From an uncultured beta proteobacterium (GTDB taxonomy: Bacteria > Pseudomonadota > Gammaproteobacteria > Burkholderiales > SG8-41), in contig CAIVHG010000078.1 in NCBI GenBank assembly GCA_903905655.1, positions 1-49,031 on the forward strand: 49,031 nucleotides of DNA, in the 5' to 3' direction. Of the stretch, positions 16,642-24,401 are shown piece by piece. Below the pieces are notes generated by a model that was given only the letters and a program-made list of their open reading frames with translations, made no database searches and had not been told where the DNA came from. Position numbers and translations under genes: made by a program. The stretch's first letter is position 1; every line of letters begins with the position of its first letter.

Positions 16642-16662
16642 CCTTCCCCATCAAGGGGGAGG
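16642..16662 (+). terminator. Possible terminator hairpin after the acyl-CoA dehydrogenases
   Basis: CCTTCCCC and GGGGGAGG form an 8-bp stem with a 5-base loop and one G-T pair, 38 bases after the second dehydrogenase. The following sequence has only short T runs (TTTTCTTC, a few bases later), so efficient termination is uncertain. The rest of the 183-base gap to the next gene shows nothing clear. Confidence 0.3.
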
Positions 16663-16787
16663 GAATCGGTTTTCTTCACGCGGTGAGATTGATTGACTGG
16701 CAGCTAGCTCGAAGAATCTTATGACATACCTCAGACTTCGTAACCTTGGGCTGAAAGCGAACCATGTTCATTAAAGGGAGATCTAAC

Positions 16788-17753
16788 ATGCATAACATTC
16801 TGCTGTTGGTAGTGAGCTTATTCGCTGCAGCACTGTGCTTCGGCGCCGATCCCTATCCCAGTCAGCCGGTGCGCATCATCGTGCCGTTCGGGCCGGGCGG
16901 CACCAGCGACATCGTCGCCCGCATCGTCGCGCAGCAGTTGTCAGAGCAGGTCGGAAAGTCGTTCGTCGTCGATAACCGCGCCGGCGCCGGCGGCAGGATC
17001 GGCACCGAGGCGGTGGCCAAGTCGGCGCCCAACGGTTACACGCTGCTGTTGGGCGACCAGGGGTTCACGACCCTGCCCGGCCTCTACAAGTCGCTGCCAT
17101 ACGATCCGTCCAAGGATTTCACTCCGGTGACCAACATCATGCGGGTCGCCAACGTTCTCGTCGTCGTGCCGACGCTCAAGGCCAATACGATCAGGGAATT
17201 CATTGCGCTCGCGCAAGCGAGCCCCGGGAAGCTGAACTACGGGGCTGCCGGCGTCGGCAGCGGCAACCAATTGGCCGCCGAACTCTTCAAGACCGCGGCC
17301 AAGGTGGACATCGCGCACGTCACCTATAACGGGGGCGGAGGCGAGCTCATCAACGCGATGCTCTCCGGCGAAATTCAGATGATCATCATCTCGATTCCCA
17401 CCGTGCTCCAGTTCGTGAAGAACAACCAGTTGCGCGCGCTGGCCGTAACGAGCGACGGCAAGCGCTCGTCGGCGATGCCCGACGTGCCCTCGTTCAGCGA
17501 AGCCGGCGTCAACGGCATGACGATATATGCCTGGAGCGCGTTCATCGGGCCCGCGGGAATCCCGATGGACATCGTCACCAAACTGCAGGCCGAAGTCGTG
17601 AAGGCGATTGCGGCGCCCGCCGTCAGGGACCGTTTGATTGGGTTGGGCGGCGAGCTGCTGGCGAGCACCCCGGACGATTTTTCCGCATACATACGCAGCG
17701 AGATCCCGCGCTGGGCCCAGGTGATCAAGGCGGCCGGGATCGCGCTCGATTGA
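16788..17753 (+). CDS. TctC/Bug-family periplasmic binding protein (copy 2)
   Basis: A 321-residue solute-binding protein with a signal peptide (MHNILLLVVSLFAAALCFGA). The ATG at 16788 is preceded by AAGGGAG 7 bases upstream, which decides against an ATG at 16764. Typical blocks are YPSQPVRIIVPFGPGGTSD, VVDNRAGAGGRIGTEAVAKS, LPYDPSKDFTPV and LNYGAAGVGSGNQLAAELFK. It precedes the first tandem-barrel gene by 123 bases, an association repeated with copies 3 and 4. The ligand is unknown; members bind citrate, glutamate, aromatic acids and many others. Confidence 0.9.
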   Translation: MHNILLLVVSLFAAALCFGADPYPSQPVRIIVPFGPGGTSDIVARIVAQQLSEQVGKSFVVDNRAGAGGRIGTEAVAKSAPNGYTLLLGDQGFTTLPGLYKSLPYDPSKDFTPVTNIMRVANVLVVVPTLKANTIREFIALAQASPGKLNYGAAGVGSGNQLAAELFKTAAKVDIAHVTYNGGGGELINAMLSGEIQMIIISIPTVLQFVKNNQLRALAVTSDGKRSSAMPDVPSFSEAGVNGMTIYAWSAFIGPAGIPMDIVTKLQAEVVKAIAAPAVRDRLIGLGGELLASTPDDFSAYIRSEIPRWAQVIKAAGIALD

Positions 17754-17803
17754 GCAATCGGCGCCGCGGCCCGGCCAGCCGCCTTGCGAGGCATGTTCCA
17801 GCG

Positions 17804-17832
17804 TTGACAGGCTGCGGCTGCGCACACACAAT
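17804..17832 (+). promoter_or_regulatory. Putative sigma-70 promoter for first tandem-barrel gene
   Basis: A perfect -35 box TTGACA (17804-17809) and CACAAT (17827-17832) with 17-base spacing lie 45 bases before the ATG at 17877. This suggests the gene can be expressed separately from the upstream binding protein. Confidence 0.45.
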
Positions 17833-17876
17833 CGCAACCGCGATTTTCATTCACATTTAACTTGTTAGGATGAACG

Positions 17877-18623
17877 ATGGACAGAGGACTTTGGGTTACC
17901 TGGTACGATCTGCCTAAGGACGGGCGTGCGGCCTATTTTTCCTGGCTGCAGGAAACATACATGCCCGCGGTCCTGAAACGCCCCGGAGTGCTGTGGGGCG
18001 CGCATTATGAGTGCATCACGGAAGAAGCTCAGGCGAGCACCGCGAAAGCGCCCACCGACAACGTGGCGGGCCGGGCCGACGACACCTCCATTCCCGCGGG
18101 CAAGCAGTTCGTGCTCATCTTTGGCGGCAAGGATACCCATGTGTTCGCCAATCCGGTCCCCAGTGCGTTCAACGCGGCACTGCCCGACTCGGGCAGGAAG
18201 ATGCTGGCCCTGAGGAGCGGCGAGCGCATGAGCATCTTCGCCGAGGGCGGCAGAGTCGAGGGCCCGGCGCTGAAGAATTACAAGGAAGGCATGCTGCTTG
18301 CTCCGTGCATGCAGATCGGGACCTACAACTGCGATTACAAGATCGAGGAAGACATGCTCGCCTGGTACGCGCAGCGGCGCATGGCGGCGCTGAGTGAAAT
18401 GACCGGATGCATCAGAACCCGCAAGCTGGCTGCGGTCGCGGGCTGGGCCAAACACTCCATCCTCTACGAATTCGAGTCTCTGGAAGCTCTCAACAAGTAC
18501 TTTCCGACGCGCGAGGACAAGCACCCGGAGCAGCAGGCCTGGTCCAAAAGCATCGTCAAGAATCTGACGCATGCGCCCGGCTCGGCAAACCTCGGCTGCC
18601 GGATGTTCGCGATGTCTAACTGA
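17877..18623 (+). CDS. Unnamed tandem alpha/beta-barrel-like protein (paralog 1)
   Basis: A 248-residue cytoplasmic protein without a signal peptide. I do not recognise a named family. Two halves each resemble a dimeric alpha/beta-barrel (EthD-like) domain: the first from MDRGLWVTWYDLP to about residue 110, the second around CIRTRKLAAVAGWAKHSILY. Blocks shared with paralogs at 24402 and 25337 are MDRxLW, KRPGxLWxAHY, APCxxxG, GCxRTRK, GWAKHxIxYEF and HAPGSxN. The conserved His residues in AHY, AKH and HAPGS are candidates for binding or catalysis. Its neighbours, a TctC protein and an amidohydrolase, suggest a role in catabolism of an organic acid; this is inference. Confidence 0.75.
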   Translation: MDRGLWVTWYDLPKDGRAAYFSWLQETYMPAVLKRPGVLWGAHYECITEEAQASTAKAPTDNVAGRADDTSIPAGKQFVLIFGGKDTHVFANPVPSAFNAALPDSGRKMLALRSGERMSIFAEGGRVEGPALKNYKEGMLLAPCMQIGTYNCDYKIEEDMLAWYAQRRMAALSEMTGCIRTRKLAAVAGWAKHSILYEFESLEALNKYFPTREDKHPEQQAWSKSIVKNLTHAPGSANLGCRMFAMSN

Positions 18624-18906
18624 CCCGCCCCATAGCGTATCGGTGCAGGTGATGCCGTATCACACCATCAAGACGGAAGGGCACAGCATTGCGCGGTCCC
18701 GCTTCCCAGCCTCGACGGCAGGGCACTTTGGTGCCGGGCAGAGTCGCTTCTATGATGAATACACACGGCCGGTACCGGGCCAGATCCAGCCCTTGCAGGA
18801 CCGCCTGTGCCATGTCCTCGACATCGATGGAGACCAGGTGCGGCGGCTGGTTGCCGAGGTGCTGCTCGATCACTGCATTGAGCGTCAGCACGTTGACCGC
18901 GAGCAC
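18616..18906 (-). pseudogene. FkbM-type methyltransferase remnant
   Basis: The minus strand encodes a 96-residue piece resembling the C-terminal part of FkbM methyltransferases: VNVLTLNAVIEQH, LVSIDVEDMAQAVLQGLDL, ARYRPCVFIIEATLPGT and PCRRGWE, then a degraded end (LDGVIRHHLHR). The frame is closed upstream by a stop and the SAM-binding N-terminus is missing, so it is not a functional gene. It lies tail to tail with paralog 1 and back to back with a transposase fragment, marking this 672-base gap (18624-19295) as an insertion scar. Confidence 0.65.
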
Positions 18907-18924
18907 GCGCTAACGGGCGATAAG

Positions 18925-19150
18925 CTACAGCGCTGCTCGGCAAGAGCATCACCCGCATCCTGCGGCTGTTGAGCCGGCCAGCGGCATCTGGTCGAAGAAG
19001 ATGGCGTGACCTATGTGGCTGATGCGCACGGGATCATTGATCCGGACAACCTGCGCGCACCCCTGCTAAGCCGCCTCCCGCACCTACCGCAGCGCCTTCG
19101 GGCGGCACGTCTATCGTCGATACGCGTCGCTCGCCGCGTGCGTTCGACAT
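18925..19150 (+). mobile_element. IS91-family transposase remnant (C-terminal part)
   Basis: Read across at least two frameshifts, the plus strand gives LLGKSITRILRLLSR, then QRHLVEEDGVTYVADA and DPDNLRAPLL, then AASRTYRSAFGRH. This order matches the region of a proteobacterial IS91-type transposase that I recall as ITRxLxLLxRxGxLVEExGMTY followed by LQAASCTYRIAFGPRAG. Only part of the gene is left, with no ends recognised. It is an old, inactive fragment; a second fragment from the N-terminal domain lies at 22621. Confidence 0.6.
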
Positions 19151-19201
19151 GAAAAGGCATCTGGCTTAATATGCTCAAAGGTTTTTGAGGAAGTGAGGGA
19201 A

Positions 19202-19306
19202 ATGATCACGTTCAAGGGCCGGAATCTACGTGGGGTGGCGGCTGGTGCGGCGCTGCTGGGAACCGGGGAAACGTACGACAAATGGAGCGCACAGCATGGC
19301 CGCTAA
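19202..19306 (+). CDS. Possible leader ORF before the amidohydrolase
   Basis: A 34-residue frame, MITFKGRNLRGVAAGAALLG and onward, has GAGGGA directly before its ATG and ends 11 bases inside the amidohydrolase gene. It could couple translation to that gene or be the relic of an N-terminus. No family recognised. Confidence 0.3.
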   Translation: MITFKGRNLRGVAAGAALLGTGETYDKWSAQHGR

Positions 19307-20294
19307 ACCGACTGCAATCGATGTTCACAATCACTGGATTCCGCCGGAGTGGATCGAGCTACTGGTAAAGGAGGGCCCGGCATACGGCGCCAAGGTCGGC
19401 AAAAACGAGCGCGGCCAGGTGACGGTCGAAGTCCCGGAATGGTCTTATGCATTTCCCAAGGAATACACGAATCTCGATATCCGGTTGAAGGCGATGGCTG
19501 CCGCGCGGGTCGATATGCATGCGCTGTCGCTCGCCTATCCGACCATCCTGATGCTGTGGGCGCCCCCTGCATTCGGACTGCGGCTGTGCCAGGTCTATAA
19601 CGACGCGCTTTCCGCCGTGCATCTCAAGTACCCGGAGCGTTTTCTCGGTCTCGCGGCGCTTCCCATGCAGGCGCCGGAGCTCGCGGTGCAGGAGGTGGAG
19701 CGCGCATCACGGCTGCCCGGCATACGTGGGGTCTATATCGCGACCAACGTCAATGGCAAGAACATCGACGAGCAGTCCTTCTGGCCGGTCTACGCAAAGT
19801 GCGAGGCGCTTGACCTGCCGGTCTACCTGCATCCGTTCAAGAACCTCGGCGCCGAGCGGCTGAGCAAGTACTATCTGATTAATTCCCTCGGCAACGGGTT
19901 TGACACCGCGGTGGCGGCAGCCTCGCTCATGTTCAGCGGCGCGCTGGACGCGTTTCCCAAGCTCGAGGTTGTATTGGCGCACGCCGGCGGCGCTTTCCCG
20001 CAGGCGATCGGGCGCATGGACCACACCGCGGCGGTGCGGCGCGAATCGAAACTGCCCAACCCGCCCTCAAGCTACCTGCGGCGCTTTTATTACGACACGG
20101 TCACGCACAGCGACGAGATACTGATGAACCTGATCCGGCAGATGGGTGCCGACCGCATCGTACTTGGCAGCGACCATCCTGCTGACATGAGCTATACGCG
20201 TCCCGTGGACGTGGTCGAGCGGCTGACCGCGCTGACGGCAGAGGAGCGCGCCCTGATACTGGGTGGCAATGCCGCGCGTCTGCTCAGGCTGTAA
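19296..20294 (+). CDS. Amidohydrolase-2 / ACMSD-like metal-dependent hydrolase or decarboxylase
   Basis: A 332-residue TIM-barrel enzyme of the amidohydrolase 2 group, which includes aminocarboxymuconate semialdehyde and hydroxybenzoate-type decarboxylases and lactonases. Metal ligands visible are the HxH pair in IDVHNHW (H11, H13), H179 in VYLHPF, H229 in LAHAGGAFP and D293 in LGSDHPAD. The reading frame remains open upstream, but the ATG at 19296 gives the usual N-terminus just before the HxH motif. It is the only intact member of this superfamily in the window; three decayed relatives follow. It likely cleaves a C-C or ring bond in an organic acid; the exact reaction is not known. Confidence 0.88.
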   Translation: MAAKPTAIDVHNHWIPPEWIELLVKEGPAYGAKVGKNERGQVTVEVPEWSYAFPKEYTNLDIRLKAMAAARVDMHALSLAYPTILMLWAPPAFGLRLCQVYNDALSAVHLKYPERFLGLAALPMQAPELAVQEVERASRLPGIRGVYIATNVNGKNIDEQSFWPVYAKCEALDLPVYLHPFKNLGAERLSKYYLINSLGNGFDTAVAAASLMFSGALDAFPKLEVVLAHAGGAFPQAIGRMDHTAAVRRESKLPNPPSSYLRRFYYDTVTHSDEILMNLIRQMGADRIVLGSDHPADMSYTRPVDVVERLTALTAEERALILGGNAARLLRL

Positions 20295-20609
20295 GCGCCG
20301 GCGGCTGCAGCCCATGCCAGACCGGTGCGTGCTGGCGCCTCCGGATGACCCTGGGCAACAATCGTGCTGGGGATGTAGCCTCGATCAAAGTCCGGATCTA
20401 TGGCTGCAATCTTCACCATCTTACCGTCATCAATTGAGGGCTTGGCATACCGGGGGCGACCATCTATGACGGGGCTCTCGCTTTAAAGCGCACGACGGCC
20501 CGACTGTCCGTCGTGCCCGGTCTGCATGGCATCAACGCCTTCCAGGTTGTGCAAGAACACGCGCGTGCGTGTGGCGGCATATTTGTCATCATCACATTGG
20601 GCTGATTGA
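20295..20609. other. 315-base gap, no gene recognised
   Basis: Between the amidohydrolase and the dehydratase large subunit I see no convincing gene, hairpin terminator or transposase relic. On the minus strand a stretch near 20420-20335 reads coherently (for example MVKIAAIDPDFDRGYIPSTI) and might be a gene fragment of unknown family, but it has no clear start or end. Confidence 0.4.
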
Positions 20610-21869
20610 ATGGGCGCGACAGCAATCGAAAAAATTCTGGCAAGAACTTCAGGCAAGGATGTGGTGCGGCCCGGCGAGGTCGCCGTGTGCCGGCCGGACA
20701 TCGTTCTGCATATCGACTTGCCGATGGCGATCGAGGGGGCTTGGTACAAGCCGAAGAAGATATTTGATCCGGGCCGTGTCGCGATGATCTTCGATCACGC
20801 GGTTCCGTCGCCGAGCATCAAGGACGCATCAGCGATGGCCGAGGGCCGCCGTATGGCGAAGGAATTCGGACTGAAATACGTGTTCGATGTCGGACGGCAC
20901 GGCATCGCGCACGTGGTCGCCGCCGAGAACGGCCTCGCGCGGCCGGGCGAACTGCTGGTCTGCGCCGATTCGCACACCTGTGCCTCCGGCGGGCTCAATT
21001 GCGCGGGGCGCGGCGCGGGCATTCCCGACACGCTGCAGGCGATGACCAATGGCATCGTCTGGTATCCGGTGACGCCGACTATACGTTATGAGCTGAAGGG
21101 CAGGCTCGGTCCTATGGTAAGCGGCAAGGACGTGTTCTTCTATATCGCGCAGACCTGGGGCGGGCATGGCAACACCAGCATTGAGTACGGCGGGCCCGGT
21201 CTCAAATCGCTGACGGTCGCCGATCGCCGCACCATTGCCACCATGTCGGCCGAGGTCGGTGCCGAGTTTGTATTGGTTGACTACGACGCGCTGACCGCTG
21301 AATACCTGAACGGCCGGCTCGACCGCCCGGCGACGCCGGTGCAGGCTGACAAGGATGCCGATTACCTCGACGTGCGCACGCTCGATCTCGCCGAGGTCGA
21401 GCCCTACCTGGTCCTGCCCGACGCGATTCCGGGTAATTGCAGGCGCTTCTCGGAGTTAAAGGACAAGATCCGCATCGATCAAGCATTCATCGGCTCCTGC
21501 GCAAATGGGCTGATCGAGGACCTGCGGGTGGCCGCGGCCATCGTGCGCGGACGCAAGGTTGCGCAAGGCGTGCGTTTCATCGTGACGCCCGGCTCGCAGG
21601 CAGTCTATTTGCAGGCGCTGCGCGAAGGGCTGGTCGAGACGCTGACCGAAGCCGGTGCGGTGGTCACCAATTCGACCTGCGGCGCGTGCCTGGGCTATCA
21701 CATGGGTGTGCTCGCGCCAGGCGAAATCTGCATCACGGCGAGCCCGCGCAATTTCAAGGGGCGCATGGGCAGCAACGATGCGCAGGTCTATCTCGGTTCG
21801 CCGGCGACGGTCGCTGCCTCAGCGCTCGCAGGTGTCATCAGCGATCCACGCGCCGCGGCGCGTGCGTGA
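20610..21869 (+). CDS. Aconitase-family dehydratase, large subunit (LeuC/DmdA-like)
   Basis: A 419-residue [4Fe-4S] hydro-lyase of the short LeuC/homoaconitase/dimethylmalate dehydratase type. Substrate and cluster blocks seen are CADSHTCASGGLNCAGRGAG, the cluster Cys in GSCANG, and the Cys pair in STCGACLGYHMGV; ARG-type contacts follow in SPRNFKGRMGS. GSCANG replaces the more common GSCTNG. Its partner small subunit follows 19 bases later. Because both sit in a catabolic cluster and not with leuB/leuA, I infer a substrate other than isopropylmalate, for example a branched malate derivative, but cannot tell which. Confidence 0.88.
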   Translation: MGATAIEKILARTSGKDVVRPGEVAVCRPDIVLHIDLPMAIEGAWYKPKKIFDPGRVAMIFDHAVPSPSIKDASAMAEGRRMAKEFGLKYVFDVGRHGIAHVVAAENGLARPGELLVCADSHTCASGGLNCAGRGAGIPDTLQAMTNGIVWYPVTPTIRYELKGRLGPMVSGKDVFFYIAQTWGGHGNTSIEYGGPGLKSLTVADRRTIATMSAEVGAEFVLVDYDALTAEYLNGRLDRPATPVQADKDADYLDVRTLDLAEVEPYLVLPDAIPGNCRRFSELKDKIRIDQAFIGSCANGLIEDLRVAAAIVRGRKVAQGVRFIVTPGSQAVYLQALREGLVETLTEAGAVVTNSTCGACLGYHMGVLAPGEICITASPRNFKGRMGSNDAQVYLGSPATVAASALAGVISDPRAAARA

Positions 21870-21888
21870 ACCGGCGGAGACTGCAGAC

Positions 21889-22425
21889 ATGAGCGACCAG
21901 AACCCTCTCGTATACACCGGGCGCGTGTGGAAGTTCGGCGACCTGATCAACACCGACCTCATCATGCCCAGCAAGGCGTTTCGCCTGCCGAAGGCGGAAC
22001 AGCACATGCTGTGCTTCGAGGCGGTGCGTCCTGGTTGGGTACGGCAGGTCAAGCCCGGCGACATCATCGTCGCCGGCGAAAATTTCGGCATGGGGTCAAG
22101 CCGTCCGATTGGCGATGTGATGCGCGCTGCCGGCATCGTCGCCGTGATCGCCGAATCGATCAACGGCCTCGCCATGCGCACCTGCGTCAATTCGAGCCTG
22201 CCCGCGATCAACTGTGCGGGCGCCTCTAAGCTGTTCGAGGATGGCGACACCGCGCGTGTCGATTTCCTGTCGGGCAAGATCGAGAACCTGACCAAGGGCA
22301 CGGCACTGCAGACGCATCCGATGGCGCCACTGCTCGCCGAGATCGTTGCCGCGGGCGGCGTGATCCCCATGCTGCTCAGGCAGGGCAGCATACACGCCGA
22401 ACCATTCGTCGCGGCGTCGTCGTAG
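21889..22425 (+). CDS. Aconitase-family dehydratase, small subunit (LeuD-like)
   Basis: A 178-residue swivelling-domain subunit that pairs with the large subunit to close the active site. Typical blocks are VWKFGDLINTDLIMPS near the N-terminus, VAGENFGMGSSRPIGDVMRA with the substrate-binding GSSR, and AGIVAVIAESINGLAMR. The ATG at 21889 is used; the frame is open farther upstream only because it shadows the large subunit. Spacing and pairing show a heteromeric enzyme. Length matches the archaeal-type short LeuD group. Confidence 0.88.
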   Translation: MSDQNPLVYTGRVWKFGDLINTDLIMPSKAFRLPKAEQHMLCFEAVRPGWVRQVKPGDIIVAGENFGMGSSRPIGDVMRAAGIVAVIAESINGLAMRTCVNSSLPAINCAGASKLFEDGDTARVDFLSGKIENLTKGTALQTHPMAPLLAEIVAAGGVIPMLLRQGSIHAEPFVAASS

Positions 22426-22620
22426 CAGCGGTCGATCCATGCGCCCCAGGGCGCGTCACAAAAATCGGGAGGACAGTATCACATGGGTCTCGCGAAAAAC
22501 TGCGGCAGTAAATCAAGAGCTACTGCGTGGCAGGCACGTCTGCGCGTAATCATCAATGGTGGCACGCGGTAAAGTGATCAGGCGCCACCGCTGCCGCAAG
22601 TCATCCGTTCTTCAACGGCC

Positions 22621-22800
22621 TTGCCATTCCTGCCGTCGACCTGCATTCGTCATTTGATTCGCATATTGGATGCGTTTCTCGAATGCGGGAGCTTTGCGCA
22701 TGGCTTCCTGCGCGGCGCGGCATGCGGCCACGAGAAGCAGGTAGCCTTTTCCTGCAAGCGGCGCGGCATTTGCCCCTGGGCAGCGAAGGACCAGACTCCG
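22621..22800 (+). mobile_element. IS91-family transposase remnant (zinc-binding N-terminal domain)
   Basis: The reading AFLECGSFAHGFLRGAACGH, then EKQVAFSCKRRGICP, follows the transposase zinc-binding domain of IS91-type elements (pattern FLxCGxxAHGFxRxxC...CGHExLVAFSCKxRGxCPSC). Part of the Cys pattern is already lost and the sequence degenerates right after the CP motif, so the element is dead. No terminal ends recognised. The rest of 22426-23069 holds a 71-bp repeat and a TctC tail, listed separately. Confidence 0.7.
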
Positions 22801-22833
22801 GGGAAAACAGCGAGGCTCGAGTGGATTGTCACG

Positions 22834-22904
22834 CGGTTGACCGTTCACCGAGTGGGCGATAGAGTGCCGGTTGGCAAAAAATGAGGTTTAAAAAGACTAT
22901 CCTC
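22834..22904 (+). repeat. 71-bp direct repeat, copy A
   Basis: This segment recurs at 25198-25268 with 64 of 71 bases identical and no gaps. A shared core is AAAAATGAGGTTTAAAA followed by GACTATCCTC. Copy A leads into a TctC tail remnant, copy B into the promoter of paralog 3. Confidence 0.9.
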
Positions 22905-22914
22905 AGTTGTCAGC

Positions 22915-23004
22915 AGTACGCCGGAACAGTTTGGAGCCACGGTGAAATCCGAAACGATCAAGTGGGGCAAGGTCATCAAAGATGCCGGCATCCGTGGGGA
23001 ATAA
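22915..23004 (+). pseudogene. C-terminal tail of a lost TctC-type gene
   Basis: Thirty codons read STPEQFGATVKSETIKWGKV, then IKDAGIRGE and a TAA stop. This matches the end of TctC copy 3 (SSPEQLAAAVKSEMAKWGKI, then IKDAGIHD) only 65 bases upstream of that gene. The remaining gene is missing, so a tandem copy has been deleted down to its tail. Confidence 0.85.
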
Positions 23005-23069
23005 GCGAAATGTGGTCAAGCGCTTGCCGGTCAACTGAAATCGTTTGTCATTTCGTGACGGAGAATATT

Positions 23070-24023
23070 ATGCGGATATCGCGTTTGATGGGTTGGATGT
23101 TGCCGGTCGGCATGATGGCTTGCGCCGGGGGTGCACTGTACGCCCAGAGCTACCCGATTAAACCCATACGCATGCTGACAGCCGAGGCCGGAGGCGGCAG
23201 CGATTTTGTGGCGCGGCTCGTTGCGCAGGCGCTCACAACCAGCCTGGGCCGCCAGGTGATCGTCGACAATCGCGGATTTAACGCCATAGAAATCGTGGCC
23301 AGGGCGCTGCCAGATGGCTATACGCTGCTGTCGTACGGCAGCCCATTCTGGCTCGCGCCGTTTATGCAAAAAGTATCCTATGATCCGGTGCGCGATTTTT
23401 TGCCCATCAGTCTGACGGTAAGCTCGCCCAACGTCGTGGTCGTGCATCCCGCGGTAGCGGCGAAGTCGATCCAGGAACTGATCACTTTGGCCAAGGCCAA
23501 GCCGGGCGTGCTGAACTATGCTTCGAGCACCAACGGCTCCCTGCCTCATCTGTCCGGTGAATTGTTCAAGAGTATGGCGGGTGTGGACATCGTGCGCGTT
23601 CCGTTCAAGGGAAATGGACCCGCGTTCAACGCTCTGATGGCCGGCCAGGTCGAGGTGATGTTCACCTCCGCAGGTTCGGTGCTTTCTTTTGTCAGGGCAG
23701 GCAGACTGAGGGCCCTGGCAGTCACCAGCGCCGAGCCCACTGCACTGGCTCCCGGTCTGCCTACGGTGACGGCCTCCGGTCTGCCGGGTTATGTAGCGCT
23801 ATCGCCATTCGGGATTTTTGCACCGGCTCGCACGCCGGCGGCCATTATCGCGCAACTGAATCAGGCGACCGTGCGGGCGCTCAACGGCGCCGATTTGAAA
23901 GAGAAGTTTTTCAGCTCCGGGGCTGAAACCATCGGCAGTTCACCGGAGCAACTGGCGGCGGCGGTGAAATCCGAGATGGCCAAGTGGGGCAAGATCATCA
24001 AGGATGCCGGCATTCACGATTGA
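23070..24023 (+). CDS. TctC/Bug-family periplasmic binding protein (copy 3)
   Basis: A 317-residue solute-binding protein with a signal peptide (MRISRLMGWMLPVGMMACAG...YAQ). The ATG at 23070 follows GACGGAGAAT; an open frame continues upstream only through the pseudogene tail. Family blocks are YPIKPIRMLTAEAGGGSDF, VIVDNRGFNAIEIVARALPD, SYDPVRDFLPISL and VLNYASSTNGSLPHLSGELF. It resembles copy 4 (GGGSDFVARLVAQ and GGGADFVARIVAQ) more than copies 1 and 2, which suggests duplication within this region. Confidence 0.9.
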   Translation: MRISRLMGWMLPVGMMACAGGALYAQSYPIKPIRMLTAEAGGGSDFVARLVAQALTTSLGRQVIVDNRGFNAIEIVARALPDGYTLLSYGSPFWLAPFMQKVSYDPVRDFLPISLTVSSPNVVVVHPAVAAKSIQELITLAKAKPGVLNYASSTNGSLPHLSGELFKSMAGVDIVRVPFKGNGPAFNALMAGQVEVMFTSAGSVLSFVRAGRLRALAVTSAEPTALAPGLPTVTASGLPGYVALSPFGIFAPARTPAAIIAQLNQATVRALNGADLKEKFFSSGAETIGSSPEQLAAAVKSEMAKWGKIIKDAGIHD

Positions 24024-24276
24024 ATGCGCCAACTTCATCCATCACGGCGAAGCAATCGGGATGCAAGCGCGCGGCTTCCAGTCCGAGATCATTGCGCTAG
24101 CTACCCCAAGTGGGCGGCACGATCACCGTGCGCTGCACGCCCGCTGCGTCCATTTCGCACAGCAGGTCGTCCTTGGAGAAGGGCGCCGGCCTGTGGGGCG
24201 GGTGTTTGAGGGATGGCCAAGGGCGCTCAGGCGTTTCGGCCGCCCAGATGTGAACCTGAGAATCGACGATGTACAT
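24024..24276 (-). pseudogene. Amidohydrolase N-terminal fragment with internal stop
   Basis: The minus strand starts MYIVDSQVHIWAAETPERPW and continues FSKDDLLCEMDAAGVQRTVI and VPPTWGS, then a TAG at 24099-24097, then RNDLGLEAARLHPDCFAVM before it runs into the end of TctC copy 3. It is the N-terminal third of an amidohydrolase related to the pseudogene at 26115 (DAQVHIW, TPERPW, RAILVPPNW). The C-terminal barrel is missing. Confidence 0.8.
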
Positions 24277-24401
24277 GAGCAAACATTATCTCCCGATCCG
24301 GGCGCTGAGAAACACGCACGCAGAAAGAGCATTACCGGCCAGCGCGCAGCGCCGCGAGCTATAGTTGCAGCATTTCGCACAATCGCGAACGGGAGCATAC
24401 G

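Noticed and set aside
22483-22572. Short ORF of 29 codons (MGLAKNCGSKSRATAW...) with a good GGGAGGA upstream
   Set aside because: Too short, no family, codon pattern unconvincing; probably the stub of a lost gene in the scarred gap 22426-23069.
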